DNA of 64,000 bases, taken from Acanthochlamys bracteata. Its lineage: Eukaryota; Streptophyta; Magnoliopsida; Pandanales; Velloziaceae. The stretch lies in NCBI GenBank assembly GCA_019914995.1, contig CM034129.1, positions 3,361,725 through 3,425,724 on the forward strand, given 5' to 3'. Of this stretch, positions 38,677 through 51,673 are shown one piece after another. The notes beneath the pieces were generated by a model. It was given only the letters and a program-made list of their open reading frames with translations. It searched no databases and had not been told where the DNA came from. Every line of letters starts with the position of its first letter. Within the stretch, counting starts at the first letter, position 1. Position numbers and translations under genes: made by a program.

Positions 38677-40371
38677 ATCTACTCTGATTGACTGATGGAT
38701 TGATTGATTTGCCCCGCTCCTCCCCCGCGCCGCAGACGAAGGCAATGAAATGAAGAGTATCGAATCAGAATGCAGCGGAGAGATCTTTCAGTGATGTAAG
38801 GGATCGCCGGAGTATATTTCCGCGACGGAGAATTGGGATCGAGAACAAAGAAGGGCAGAGAGAGAGAGAGAAATTTCAGGTGGATATGAAAAATAGTTAG
38901 TGGAAATAAAACACGGAGGTAGAAAAATAGAAAGATTTTAAAGTTTATTTTGTTTTATGTTTTTTGTTGTTGAGGAAAGAAATAAAGATAAGGATTTTAT
39001 TATTTTTATTAATTAAGATATTGTGTTGATATGAGTCGGGGATTGAGTAATTTAATGATGATTTTATGGATAAATATTAATAATGATATCGAGGGGGAAC
39101 ATGATGGATGAGATTTTTTACTAATCTAATTTAATATTTTAAAAAAAAAAAAGAAAAAACGTACCTTTTAGTGTTGTATCTTTCTTTCATTTTATTCTAG
39201 ACGTTTATGATATTTAATTTTGGTTAGACTATTGTTTGGGTTAAAGAAAATTTTGGACAATAGTGAGGTGCTTGGCGATAATCATAACACTATCTTTTAT
39301 TATAATTTTTTTTGTATTTTTAATACATTTTTATAATATTTAAAAAGTTTTAAATTTGAAAAATTACAGATAAATTACATGTTATAATTATCTATATTAA
39401 TATTCTATATAAATTAAACTTATTTTAAAATAACTGAAATTTTTTTTATTTGAAACACACCTGCAGGCGTTGTCTAAATAAATCTTCTTGTGCACTGAAA
39501 CTGGACTCTCTGCTGCTTTCCATACCAAAGCATAACCCAGAATCCCACGCAGAATAACCTGAGCTTAAACATAACTACAGGCTTTTATAGTTTCGCCAGC
39601 AATTTGCTGTTCTACTACTTCAACGAAAGGCAATTTCTCTATCTGTTACTGCTCCTTACAGGCAGCATCTTCAATCATGAGAATTGAGAAGCATTGTTGT
39701 AACGCTCATTTAGTTACTGAAATAATCTTTTTAAAAATAATATTTAGTTATATTTGTAAATAAAATTTTATAATAACTTTTTTATATTTGATTGTTTATA
39801 AATAAAAATTACAAAAACTAATCGTTTATTTTTATAAAAACAAATCTATAATAACAAATTTATTCGGCTCTTCTGATAGTAAACAAATTAAAAAAGGTAA
39901 GTAAAAAGCGACTTCAAAAAATCACTTATAACTCAAAGCAAATATGCTGGTATCCTTTCCTAAAGAGAAGCATAACACGAATAGTATGCAAATGACCTTA
40001 CTGGGCAATTGAGTCAAATCTGGATCTCCTCAAAAGGTTTCGAACTCATGCTCAATCTTGACATCTCCAGCTTCACAAACCACCATTGTGGATCGTATCA
40101 TTACCATATACATTACCAAAGAGAACAAGATGGATACACAAAAATTCAGCATTCATGAAGGATCCACCACAGTCTATATACCATGGCTTTGCTGAATAAA
40201 CACCTACTAATACTGGCTGTTCCCGATTCTAAAAATATAGACTGACCAAAGGGTGCCAGGTATCTAGGCCACTTCAGGTACAGAAATGGAAAATTCAAGT
40301 TTAACTTCACTGGAAAAGGATATCAGAAAAGGGACAGGTAATATATAGTTGGCAACTACAAACCTCCTCCA
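38677..40371. other. Intergenic region upstream of the PP2A subunit
   Basis: Contains the 5' leader of the PP2A gene with a short (AG)n run near 38857-38872. AT-rich sequence without a gene follows at 38930-39480, and beyond 39950 probable 3' untranslated sequence of KTF1. No RNA gene is seen. Confidence 0.5.
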
Positions 40372-43300
40372 TCAGTTCCAGCCACCCTTGTTGCCATCAG
40401 AAGAAGATCCAGCTCCTCTCTCCCATGCATTTCCCACATCCTCATTACCTGCTCTCCACTCATTAGCAGCGTTTTCTTGATTCCATGCTGATGTTTTTTC
40501 TTCAGAACATTTTCCATGATTTGAGCCTGCCAGCCATCCACTTTCAGAACTGTTGCCCCAGCCACTTGAACCACCAGCAGAATCTGCAGTATTGTTCTGC
40601 TCTTCAGAATCTTGCTTATCCCAACCGCCCAATGTGTTCCTTCCAGCAGATTCACCAACACTCCAGCCACCTTCACCACTGCCAGACAACTGATTCCGGA
40701 AAGAATTGTCTCCATCCCACCTATCTTGACCCATCTTGCTTTTGCTCTCAGAACTAAATTCATTTTGCTTCCATCCAGCACCCCAGACAGAAGCTTCGCG
40801 TTGATCAAAACAGTCATGTTTATGTTGATCCCGACCAGAATCTCTACGGGATCTTCCCCCTCGACCGCCAAAACCCCTTCCTTGTCCACAACCCCTGTTT
40901 GTGAATGCATTTCCCTTATCATCAGATGATTGATCATCAAAGCTTCTTCCACCATTCCAGCCTCTGCGATGACCCCCACGTTGTCCCCCTTCATCGCCTT
41001 CAAACAATCTGTCGTTCCAAGTTGCTGCCTGCCCACATCCGGTAAATTTTGGCTTGTCCCAACCCTCATCATTCTTGTTCCAAACACCTTGAGCACCAGA
41101 TTTATCATTTTCAACTGAGTTGTCATTAGACTTAGACCATGAATTACAACGAGGAGTTGAAGTATTCCAGCTTTTACCAACCACCTCTTGCTCGGCATCT
41201 CTTTTTCCATTATGTGCATTACCCCAGCTGCCCACAGTATCTGACTGCTTAACAGCTTCTTTACCCATAAGCTCCTTACCTTTTTCTGCATTAGTTTTCC
41301 AACTGGTCCAGTCATTGCCTTTATCACCATTACTCCAACCAGATGGTTGTCCCGAACTTTGAGCAATGTCCTGCGATAAAGAATCAAAAACATCATTGCC
41401 CTTGCCCCAAGCTGAGACATGATCACTAGAACCACTTTTCAAGTCAGATGATGAGTTCCATTTTGTTGAGTTCACTCTGCCAGAGCCACCCCATGGATTA
41501 TCACCTTCCTTAGCTACTTCATGCTTATCAAATGAACTAGGTCGATCAGAAGTGAGGGACTGATCTGCATTCCAACCATGACTACTAGTAGAATCACCTC
41601 CAAAATTGTTTCTGTTATTACTCCCGTCTGAAGAATCATTCCTAGGGCAACGACCACTGTGAAACGTTCTTCCTGCACAATTTCGCTCTCTACCATGCCG
41701 CCAGCCTCCATCCTCATCCCTTTTCCTTTCCCAATCACCATCTTGATTATCAAACCGACCTGTACCTCTTCCTCTTCCTCCACTGGAACCACTATCTCCA
41801 TCCCTACTATTTTGTCCACTCCAGTCATTCCCTTGATGCCTGTTCCCACCATCTTTATTATCATCGTTCCTCCATTTGTCCCAATCAAACCCCAGCCCTC
41901 CATCACCTCGACCTCTGCCTCTACCACGACCAAATCCCTGGCTACCTTCGTATGATCTCGGTCTATTCCAGTTATCACCTTGATTGCCCTTTTCCTCATA
42001 TCCAGATCCATTCCAGCTAGATACAGTACCATCACAACCAGATGCAGGCTCTTTGCACCAAGAATCATTTTTTGTATCATTAGAAGGCTTTGCATTGCTC
42101 CAGTTACCAGATTCATTTTTATGGTCAGCCCAGTTTTGTTTATCCCATCCATCTGTAAGAGCATTGTTAGAAAAGCCCCTTTTGGTCCAGCCACCTACTT
42201 CACCATCACCAGAATCCTTTGCCTTACTCCAGCTCCCATGCTCATCACCTTCTCGAACTTCTGCCTTGTTCCAGCCACTCGTTTCACCTACACCACAATT
42301 ACTTGGCTTGCTCCAGTTATCAGATGAACCTACACCAGAAGTATCACCTTTATGCCATTCAGATTCTTGGTTAGATTTGGAAGTTTTTGAAGACTCCCAC
42401 CCACCTTCGAGCCGTTCACCAGACTTTGAGAGCGGACTATTCCAACCCCCGTTTCCCTCTTTAAATGCAGCTGTTCTCTCCCACTTCTCAGAGGTACTAC
42501 AGTCATGTGCTTTATCTTTGTCAGTATCCCAGGTAACATCTGTGTTTATGTCTCCCATAGTAGCATCTGATCCACCTCTAGCGTTCTCATTTTTCACATT
42601 CCCACTTTCCCAGCCTCCCCATGCATTATCATCAGTTCTAGTGGATGTGCTGTTCCAGTCATCAGAGACAGTAGGCCAGTTAGCATTTTGAGTTTCATTA
42701 TGAGAAACCATTCCAGTTCTTGAGCTTCCATTATCCCATCCATCAGTATCAGCTTTGCTAGGCACGCTGTTCCAACAATCCGAAGCTTTGACCCAGTTCT
42801 TATTTTGACCACTATCTTGAACTGTAGTTTTCTGAGAATCTTTAGTGTTGTTCCATGCTGCATTTGCACTGGATTTATCAGCACCCCAGCAGTCCAAAGC
42901 TTGATTAGTCTGGGGTTCACGACTTCCGGATGCAACAATCTTGTCACCCCATGGGTCGTCTCCCTCATTTTGATCTGTTAAAATTATTCACCGACAAATA
43001 TTCACAATGTTTGCTGCAAGCTAGTTAGCCGGGAAATAAAACATAGATAGCAAATAGCACTGTATTATCAAGAGTCGCATTATACCCACAAAGTTGTAGT
43101 AACAAGAAAATGTCAATAGCTATGTTCATTCAATGGCCCCTTCAGTTCTATAAAGCATTTATTTAATTCAACAGTCCAGATAAGTATCATAGACAGCAAC
43201 CACTATGTATGTAGTGATAAGACAAAATAATCCAGTGGCTACTGTCTACTGTATCCTCCAAGAAGTCAAATGCAGTTCCTCAAGAAGTCCAAAGACTTAA

Positions 43301-46300
43301 GTTATTTTAAAGGATAGAGAAGTAGATACAGATGTTATGGCAAGAACCCACATTAAGCCCCAACAAATGCAAAAAATCAATAAAAACTACTCAGTAAGCA
43401 CTCACCTTGTTTGCCATCAGTAGCACCTGCCCAAGAATTCCTACAATAAAGTAGATAAAAATTAGCACAAACTTCTACAAGGAAATTCTAAATACATAGA
43501 GCTATTTCGGTAAATTCAATAAGGAAATCACCCTCAATATTAGAGACATCATAATCCTCAAAGGAATAATACTAATACTAATAATAACAATAGTAATAAT
43601 AATAATACTAAAAAATTTGTCAACAGAGAACTGAAGAAGGAAAGAAACACAAAGAAACAGATCAAGGCAGTAAACAAGCATTAGGCAAAGGCAGAAACAT
43701 GGACGCCAGATCAGTGGCCCTACAAAGTAAAGAGACCAACAATGCATTTCAGCATATCCTCAATCACAAGATGCTAGGAATTTAGGAAGCCTTATGATGA
43801 GGAACTAACTTCTCCTCAGCTTCTGCAGATACTAAAATATCATCTGTACCAAGAATGCCTTCTAAGTTTTAACAGCCACGGACACTAATTGTTGCAACAA
43901 AAGAGCTATATGATTGTTCTCAAATAAGAACAAGCCTTACAACTAAAGTACCAAGAATCTCTAGATGATATAAAAGTAACCACAATTAATAGGCTAGAAA
44001 GCTCAAAAGCAGGGAAAAGATGTTTAGCAAGTTCTGTCAGATTCAAACTAACTACAATTAGTGGCTTGGAGGTTAGCCAACATACACAAAACATCTGAAT
44101 TCTGCAAATCTGCTAAGCTTTGCTGCCTTCACTTTATAAGCAATCTTTTGTCAAGTAGAGCATTGCTTTTTCTTTTTCGTTTTTCTTTTATGGTTTCCTT
44201 TGAGGTTCTAAGGTTTCACTTTTCTTATTGAATTTCATGAAAGATACAAAAGAGAGGGCTGAAATGTTTAGTTTGCCGTTTGGACAAGAACAACTCAAAT
44301 CTAGACTTTCCACATGATCAATCATTAACTTTGACCTTAACAGTACTATCAAATATAGGGTATTTGGTAGCATTTATATGTCTGAAACATGAAAACTCAT
44401 GCTTTGATGCAAAATGCATTCACATTGGTCAACCTGTTTCAAGGGTGGTCATCAATTACTTCCTGAAAAGCTACTCTAAAAAAGAAAAAAGTGTGGTTCT
44501 ATATCACAAGAACTTTTGTACCTTCCAGTTGATTGCAAGTTAATATCCCAAGAACTTCCATCTGTAAGTGCTTCTTTTACCTCACCAGAAAGTACCCCTG
44601 CAAAACTTGATCATAGAGTGAAGCATCTAACAATGCTTATTATCAATATTACCATGAAACAAGCTTTTTAAGTTGATGCAAGAAATAGAAAGAATAAAAC
44701 CTATCAAAGACAAAATCCAAGTGCAGCACCAAAGAAATAGCTACCATTCAGTCACATAAAGTTTGGAAGTGCATCTATACAGAGAGATGTACAGGTGAAC
44801 CTTTAAGAGTTTGCGACTATATGTAAATCAACATGAACATGATATTCAGCTACAATGACTTATATTGGATTATATGGCTAAACAATGTAAATGGAAAAAA
44901 CAAATTACAGAAACAGATGTGCAACATGGAGAGAGGAGAAATGGTACTGAAATTTTACTAATTACCATAATATGCAAAAAAGTCAAGTCAATAGTATTTA
45001 TAGAGGTTGTTCGTTAGAGGAAATCACTAACGTATGTGGATATGCATTTTATTCCAAAAAAGCATTTGAACAGGTGGACTATGATACTGATGTTCTAATA
45101 AAACTTTCCCATTATATGCGAAAATTCAATTCATCAATATTTATTGAGTGTGTTCATTATAGGATTAAAAAGTATGTACATAAGCATGTTATATGAAAAA
45201 CATTTGAAACCCCAAAGAGGCAGGCTGAAAAAATCTTACCAAAAGATCCCCATCCTTCATTTCCAAATGTGCCAGATGTGACAGCAGCCGGTTCATCCCT
45301 TATAAAGGAATGAACGTCAGTGACCATGAACATTAAGATAGATAGATATATACACACACACACACAGAGCAGTTAAACACATGTTTTAAAAGACAATTAC
45401 CTTCTTAAATTAGGAACGGACAGTAACTGCTCTCCAACTATCTCAGGCAGTTTGCAAGAGTTTGTTAGCGAAAAACAAAGGTAGAAACCATAGAATAGAG
45501 ACACTAAAACGGCACACATACCTGTCAAAATCTTAGACAAAGAATCCAGCTTAACTGTGATTTCCGAGCGAAAAATTCGCATAACACGGCAAAGATAACC
45601 TTTCAACGGACCCTTATTAATCCGCAATGTTTGCCCAATAGAATAAATAGAATGCTTGTTGCTCTGGCGACTCCTATCAACTGCATGCAAGTAGTTGAAT
45701 TAGAAGTGCAGATCATTTTCAGTGCACAACTATACCAAATTAGCATTCAATCAGATACACACAGCTACGATTATTATCATCCTCCTCAAACCCAGAGCTT
45801 GATGGCTCAACAAAAGAAGAGCTCGTATGCTTTACCTACACCAATTAGACAATCAAGAATCTTTGAGTTAGAGGATACAATAAATTTTCCTACTCTTAAA
45901 CTCTTAAGCAAACTCTTTAACTCACAGATTTTTTGCCAAGGGAATCATTTGATCCAGTGGCATTCACACATGACCCAGATTGTACGCAAAAGATTCCACT
46001 ATCTTCTGTCTGATTTTCATCATACAGAAAGAGTATGCCTTTATACATATGCCTCACGATTCCCTTTCTTCCCTATCAAAAGGAGTAGCAGTTGAAAGTA
46101 CAAAATCATAGGTACAAATCCAGGGCTACAAATGCTCCTCATCACTTGAACTTCCTCCATAAGAAATAATGTAAAACAAAAGTAGCAACAGAAATGCAAG
46201 TAAAGCAAATGGATAATTGAAAATAATGCTGAGCACTATGTAAGCATATAAGAGATACAAGCAGACTCAACATAATTAGATAATAGCCAAGGATTATAAA

Positions 46301-49300
46301 AAGCAAAGGCAACTACCTGACGAGGGCCTTCCATAACTCTGACAACATCACCAACACAGATCTTCTTCTTGTGAAGATCTGATGAAACAAACATTTTGTC
46401 AATACAAGCCTTCTTTATTTGGCAGAGCTTAACTACAACAACTTCTGGTGCTTTCTTATCGCCTTTTAATATCTGAAATTCATATATTAAAAGAATGAGT
46501 ACAGTAGAGATGAGGGCCACAAACGTCATAAATGAAATCAGTTAGATTACCTGGAAGCTGTCACTATCTTCAGCCACAATCACTCCAAAAGCATTCTTCC
46601 TAAGAAGGTTAATGGAGTACAATTACAAATAAGTCTAAGGAAAGTTCAATGATCGCTTCAAATTTAAAAAATGCAACATGGCTAGAAGTGTGCTAACCCA
46701 AACAATACAAGATCATGAATATTAAAAGCTTTTCCTTCCATAGCTTCCTCTCTGTCCCTAGATGATTCGCCCAACTTTGAAGGATTTCGTCCGCCGTAAA
46801 CACTTGAAACCCAGTCAGAATCCCATGCCCCATCCTTATTTGACTCCATAAACATCTGCCTTTCAGCTTCAGAAGGCTTTACGTCCCAGAAGATTAACGA
46901 TCCAAAGGACACCCTCTTGAACAAAAAACCATCCCTGAGCATTAAGCCATCGAGTACATCATAGACCTCTCCAGTTTCACGATCACGCTTACTCTCAATG
47001 TAAGGCCTAAAATCCCTGACATAAACAAAAGGAAGAGGATTGCAGGATCTGAATAGAAAAGATATACCTGTTAACAATGATGTGGAAATTGCAGAACAAA
47101 GCAAAATAGTTTACTGTATGTCGCGGGAGCTGATCAATCTCGGGACAGGAACTTCAGCCTGTTTAAGTGATTCTCCACCACCCTAACATTTTTATCATGC
47201 CATAACATGGATGACCAAGTCAGCTCCACAATGTACTTACAACAAACAACTTCGCAGTATAACATCATGACAATCACATTCATGCAAGGTTTTATATGGA
47301 GTATCAGAAATACACAAAAGAAGCATGATATCACTGTACTAAAGGAGCACTACCTAAAGAGGCACTACGCTATTGTTAAACAAAATGCCAAGATATTTTG
47401 AAGCCACTTTTACCACCTAAAGGTTACTCAAATCTCCAACAATTTCCACCAAACTTCAAACTTTGAAACAAGGTTCTAAATTAGACCCTTGGTATTCTAA
47501 CCCAAAAGAAAACCATGTGAAATATGGGAAACGACATGATACCAACAGAACTAGTACAGCACAAGAAAGATTAACTATCACATCAAAGACAAACATAACT
47601 AGAAATACCCAGAAACAATGTAATCAAGACACAAACGGCAACAGTGATGAGAAAATTTGTTAAGTAAGGCTTAAAATATGTTCCATCAAACAAATGAAAA
47701 GCCAAAAGTTGTTCATACTAGCTCCTAACGAAACCAGGGAGCCACTTGAATCTTTTGCAGGGCTAAGATCCAGTAAAATGACAAAAGCTTGCTGCATGAT
47801 AAGAATCTATGTTCTTGGGAAAGCATGTCAAAGATGGAGGTAAGGGTACATATAGCAGCATTTGTATAAAGCTTTTGTAAGCAAAAGTATTGTAACTGCA
47901 AAGTCAGATTGGCTTAATCTAGGTTCTTATGAACAGGGCATTTGTCCTTCACCCATTGTCCACAAATCAAACTTGATATGTGCATCCAGTGAGACTTACC
48001 AGCTTTCTGGCCAGTGCTTGTATATCAATTCTTGGGACAACTTTAACAGTTGCTCTTCCTCTCAAGGGGTCAACTGAAATCACCTGTGAAAATGAAATAT
48101 ATAAACTTATACCAGTAGTAGAAACCTTACTAAAGCATAAGCAACCACAATGGCCATAGACAAATTCTTTACATCTAAGGAAAATACAGAACCTGAGCTA
48201 TATCTCCTTTGTAGTTCCCGCCTTTCATACGAACCCAAGAACCAACAGATACTCCGCATGGTTTACTTCTAGCAGAAAACAAATGAGGAACCTCATTTCT
48301 GGAAACAAGAGCTGCCTTGGTTGAATATAGATTACAAAATCCTTTGCAAACCTACAAGAGAATAAGGTGGATCTAAAGTTAATATACACATAGTCCTCAG
48401 TTAATCAACCTAAAAATAGACTATTTTGTGTAACCATGAATCTGCAACTAGAATACCAGAAATTGATACGATCAAGGAGACATTTGCCAGACCCTTCAAC
48501 ACAGAGATTCATACAATTGTGAATTTAGTGGTCAAACAAGGGCACAGAAAAATGTTATTTGAAATGATATAGCATAAAACGAAGAAATTAGGAATGAAAC
48601 TTGCAAAGAAAATTATAGTAAAAGAGCAATGAATTTAGTAGTGTTAAATTAGTCAAACCAAACCGAACTCCATTGAACCATCAATAGTGTTTATTCTGTT
48701 GAGCCATCAATCAGTCATTATAATGCCAATAACATTCCAACCACATGTAGCTCTGCAGATACAGAGTTTACATAAAAAATATAAACAAACTATAGTTCAG
48801 AATGACATGATTTTCAAATTAATATGCTACATTTATTATAATGTAACTAGAAATAAATTTAGATGGAAACACCAAATTATCCATCTTAATATTTAAAGCA
48901 GAAATTGTTCGATGCTATGCACTGCAATGTGTACATAAATTGTTCTATGTTAAGCACTGTGATGCGTATAACCTATAGACGTTGTATGTTTATTAAACTA
49001 ATACAAGCAATCAAGAAAACACCAAACTTCTTCCACAGCTCTAGCATAGGAACTAATAAAAGGGATCTCAAATGAACTGTCAAAAGAATTTCATTCTTTA
49101 CCTCACTGACATCAGAAGATTTTTCAGCTTCAACAAAAATATAACCTTGTACATGGTCAGCAGCAAATACAGAAAATACTTGAAGCTTAGTTCCAAACTC
49201 TTTCAGGTGAGCGTACTTCTGCATAAGGGAGAAGCACAATTTTCTTTCCAATCCTACCTGCAATTGCATAGATATATCAAGCAATAGCAATTAAGTCATA

Positions 49301-50819
49301 AAAGAGAGGGATCATGTGTCTGGTTGTACTCCACCTTGCATTTAACTTTCCAGATAAAGGGATCTTTCGTGCCTTGCATTTCAGGAAATCCGTCATTGTA
49401 CTTCTTTACATCTTCACCATTTACATGGCCATAACGGTCTGCTATCAGTCTTTCCAACTCATCACCACTCAACTCCTCTTCCTTTGGGAAAACAAGAAGG
49501 GGATTCAGTTTTTCAGGAACATCTTTAGAACTCTGGGCATGCTGCAGATAATCTGTCACCAAGATCAAAAGACAGTAAGTATGACAGAAGGAACGATTTA
49601 CAAAAATTTAAACTATTCAACATATCTCACAGTTCTGAATCCATAGATCATATTTCTCTGATAAAAAAAATGCAGCTCAATGCACAAGGGTAGAGGCAAG
49701 AAAGATTAAAGGAAATATGCAACAAGGAGAACTCATTTCTAGGTCAAAATGGACCACAGAGTATATTCATGGTGAAGCAGTAAAATGTATGGCAAGCAAA
49801 TAATACTAAAAGAAACACTTTCAAAATCCACTTGAGAACACCACCGCAACACTTACGCTGAAGAACTTCAAACAGCAAAGGAACATAGGGAAGATCAAAT
49901 GAAGGCCAAAGAACTAACATAAATGATGACCAGAAAAAAAAACAACTACAAGACCTCCACGCAACATTATCTTGACTCTCAAAGAACTTCAGAAAAGTAG
50001 AATCTAAGAACACAGAAGAAGTAGACAAATGGGAGCAATAGCAGCCAACAATAAAACCAAACGACTTAAAGAAACAACTCAAAACCCTAGCATGACACAG
50101 ATTTCACATCAATCAACCAACAAAGAAGAATGTGAAAGAAGCGAATGTATGTATACTGGAGAAAGATAGCAACAAGAACAATTCCAAACCAGCTCAAAAA
50201 CCTCACTTCACCACAGCAGAAGAAATGACCCCAGCAAATGTGAACCCAAACTAGCGAAGCCAACGAAAAAAAAATCAAACCAAAACAACAACACAACAAA
50301 ATAAATAAATAAATAAAACTCAAGTCCCAGAAGCAAGCAAAAACCCGAAAAATGAAGACACTTGAATACACAAAAGATTCAACATTAGGGAGACAGAAAA
50401 AACTTCACATCAGTAAACATTAACCACGGCAAAAACAAAACTCAAGAAAAATCAACTAAACCACTTCAAGAAACAGCTCAGAACCTCAATGTACTACCGA
50501 TTTTAACCAAACAACAACTTCAAAATAAGCAAATATTATGGAGAGAGAATATTATGGAGATAGAGAAGCACATACTTAAATCGAGGTCAGAGAAACCGTC
50601 ATCATCATCATCGACTTCAGCAGCAACATCATCAAAGAACTGAAGCGCGACGGAGAGTCTCTTCTTCCGGCGGGAAGACGAGGGCTTCGATTCTTCATCG
50701 TCGATGACGGCGAGCTGCTTTCGTTTCTCACCAACTGGGGAAGAAGAAGGTGGTTGACGGTTGCTTCTACTAGCTGGAGATTTTTCGGCGATCTGTTTTC
50801 CTTTGGCGCCGACGGCCAT
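40372..50819 (-). CDS. KTF1: KOW-domain transcription factor 1 / SPT5-like, RdDM effector
   Basis: Nuclear SPT5-like protein that binds Pol V transcripts and AGO4-class Argonautes in RNA-directed DNA methylation. Seventeen exons (minus): 50576-50819, 49335-49552, 49102-49257, 48193-48351, 48000-48083, 47115-47182, 46698-47015, 46551-46599, 46317-46472, 45926-46072, 45763-45835, 45522-45680, 45401-45437, 45240-45298, 44522-44597, 43406-43440 and 40372-42974. They sum to 4641 nt (1546 aa), all in frame. The acidic N-terminus has a KR-rich nuclear signal (SSSRRKKRL) and DDDDDGFSDLD. An NGN domain (FIWKVKCKVG to GYIFVEA) follows, then KOW segments (GSWVRMKGGNYKGDIAQV; GDVVRVMEGPRQGKKGIV; IGQTLRINKGPLKGYLC). 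The tail from about 680 is one 2.6-kb exon with about 25 Trp flanked by Gly, an Argonaute-binding WG/GW platform, plus RG-rich boxes. The exact small exons 13-16 are the least certain. Confidence 0.92.
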
Positions 50820-51673
50820 TTGGGATTCTGAGAGAGCGTTGGGAAAAGCTGATCATACGGAGCTCGGGAGCTGTTAAAAAGCGATAATTTTGATTAATAA
50901 ATAAAATCAATCAATACATATCTTCAATATTGGACCATAAGAATTGGTTTTACTGTGATTTCCCTCTACTCTCTATTCACTACTCTCTCAGTCTACTGTT
51001 GTTGTAGATGTTAGATTTGCAATATTAGGCTAGAATGTTAGTGAATAGATGACGTAACAACTTCGATTAGGTAAATAGGTAGGGCTGATTATTGCAAGAT
51101 TGACGGATCGGTTCCATCTAGATTTTTCTTTAAAATCTGACTTGTTGACAGGTGATCTCTTTTCTTAAATTACGTAACTTTTTCTGTTTTGATAAAAAAG
51201 ATTTAAGTGAATCTAAAAACCATGTTCTTCTAACCTTTGCTGTAATCTTTTCATCTGCTTATTAAACGAACTGAATCTTTTTAAGTCTAATCTTGTAAAT
51301 AACAATTGACATTCTCAAAAACAGCAAGAGAACTCTTTAGCCTGTAGCTGGAATAAATTTGTAACGGCGTCTTAAGAATTCCATCCGGATCATTCAAGTT
51401 GAGATACATTCTCATCATGAACATATACATGTGCAAAATGCAAAATTCACAAAAAGAGAGCAGATCAATGGAAAGGAAACTTGTGAAGCTTTTATTGAAA
51501 AATTGAGATGAATTACAATGGAGAACTTCTTTCACAGTCAGACAGATGAACTCAATTTGAGCCTTCGTCACTATTCCAGTGAGAGGGAGTGATGATAATT
51601 TACAAGAATATACATATTATTGGTTCAGAATTTTGTGAAGATTATCTGTACAGAACAAGGCAAGTTGAACCGC
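50820..51673. promoter_or_regulatory. Upstream region of KTF1 and 3' region of the SPD1-like gene
   Basis: 854 bp between the KTF1 start codon and the SPD1-like stop codon, with both genes on the minus strand. It must hold the KTF1 promoter and the terminator region of the SPD1-like gene. No clear TATA box is chosen. Confidence 0.45.

Noticed and set aside
38674..38745. Upstream in-frame ATG of the PP2A subunit
   Set aside because: It would add 23 residues without family similarity. The MF-K-I start inside is the one typical of plant B-prime proteins. It remains possible as an alternative start.
40356..42194. Long minus-strand frames of 359 and 226 codons overlapping KTF1 in another frame
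   Set aside because: Same compositional effect as above. Their Met/Val/Ile-rich translations look like frame-shifted GAT/GGA codons and match no family.
41984..42691. 235-codon plus-strand open frame inside the last KTF1 exon
   Set aside because: It is antisense to a strongly supported exon. The repetitive WG/Ser/Asp codon pattern leaves other frames free of stops. No start context or family motif.
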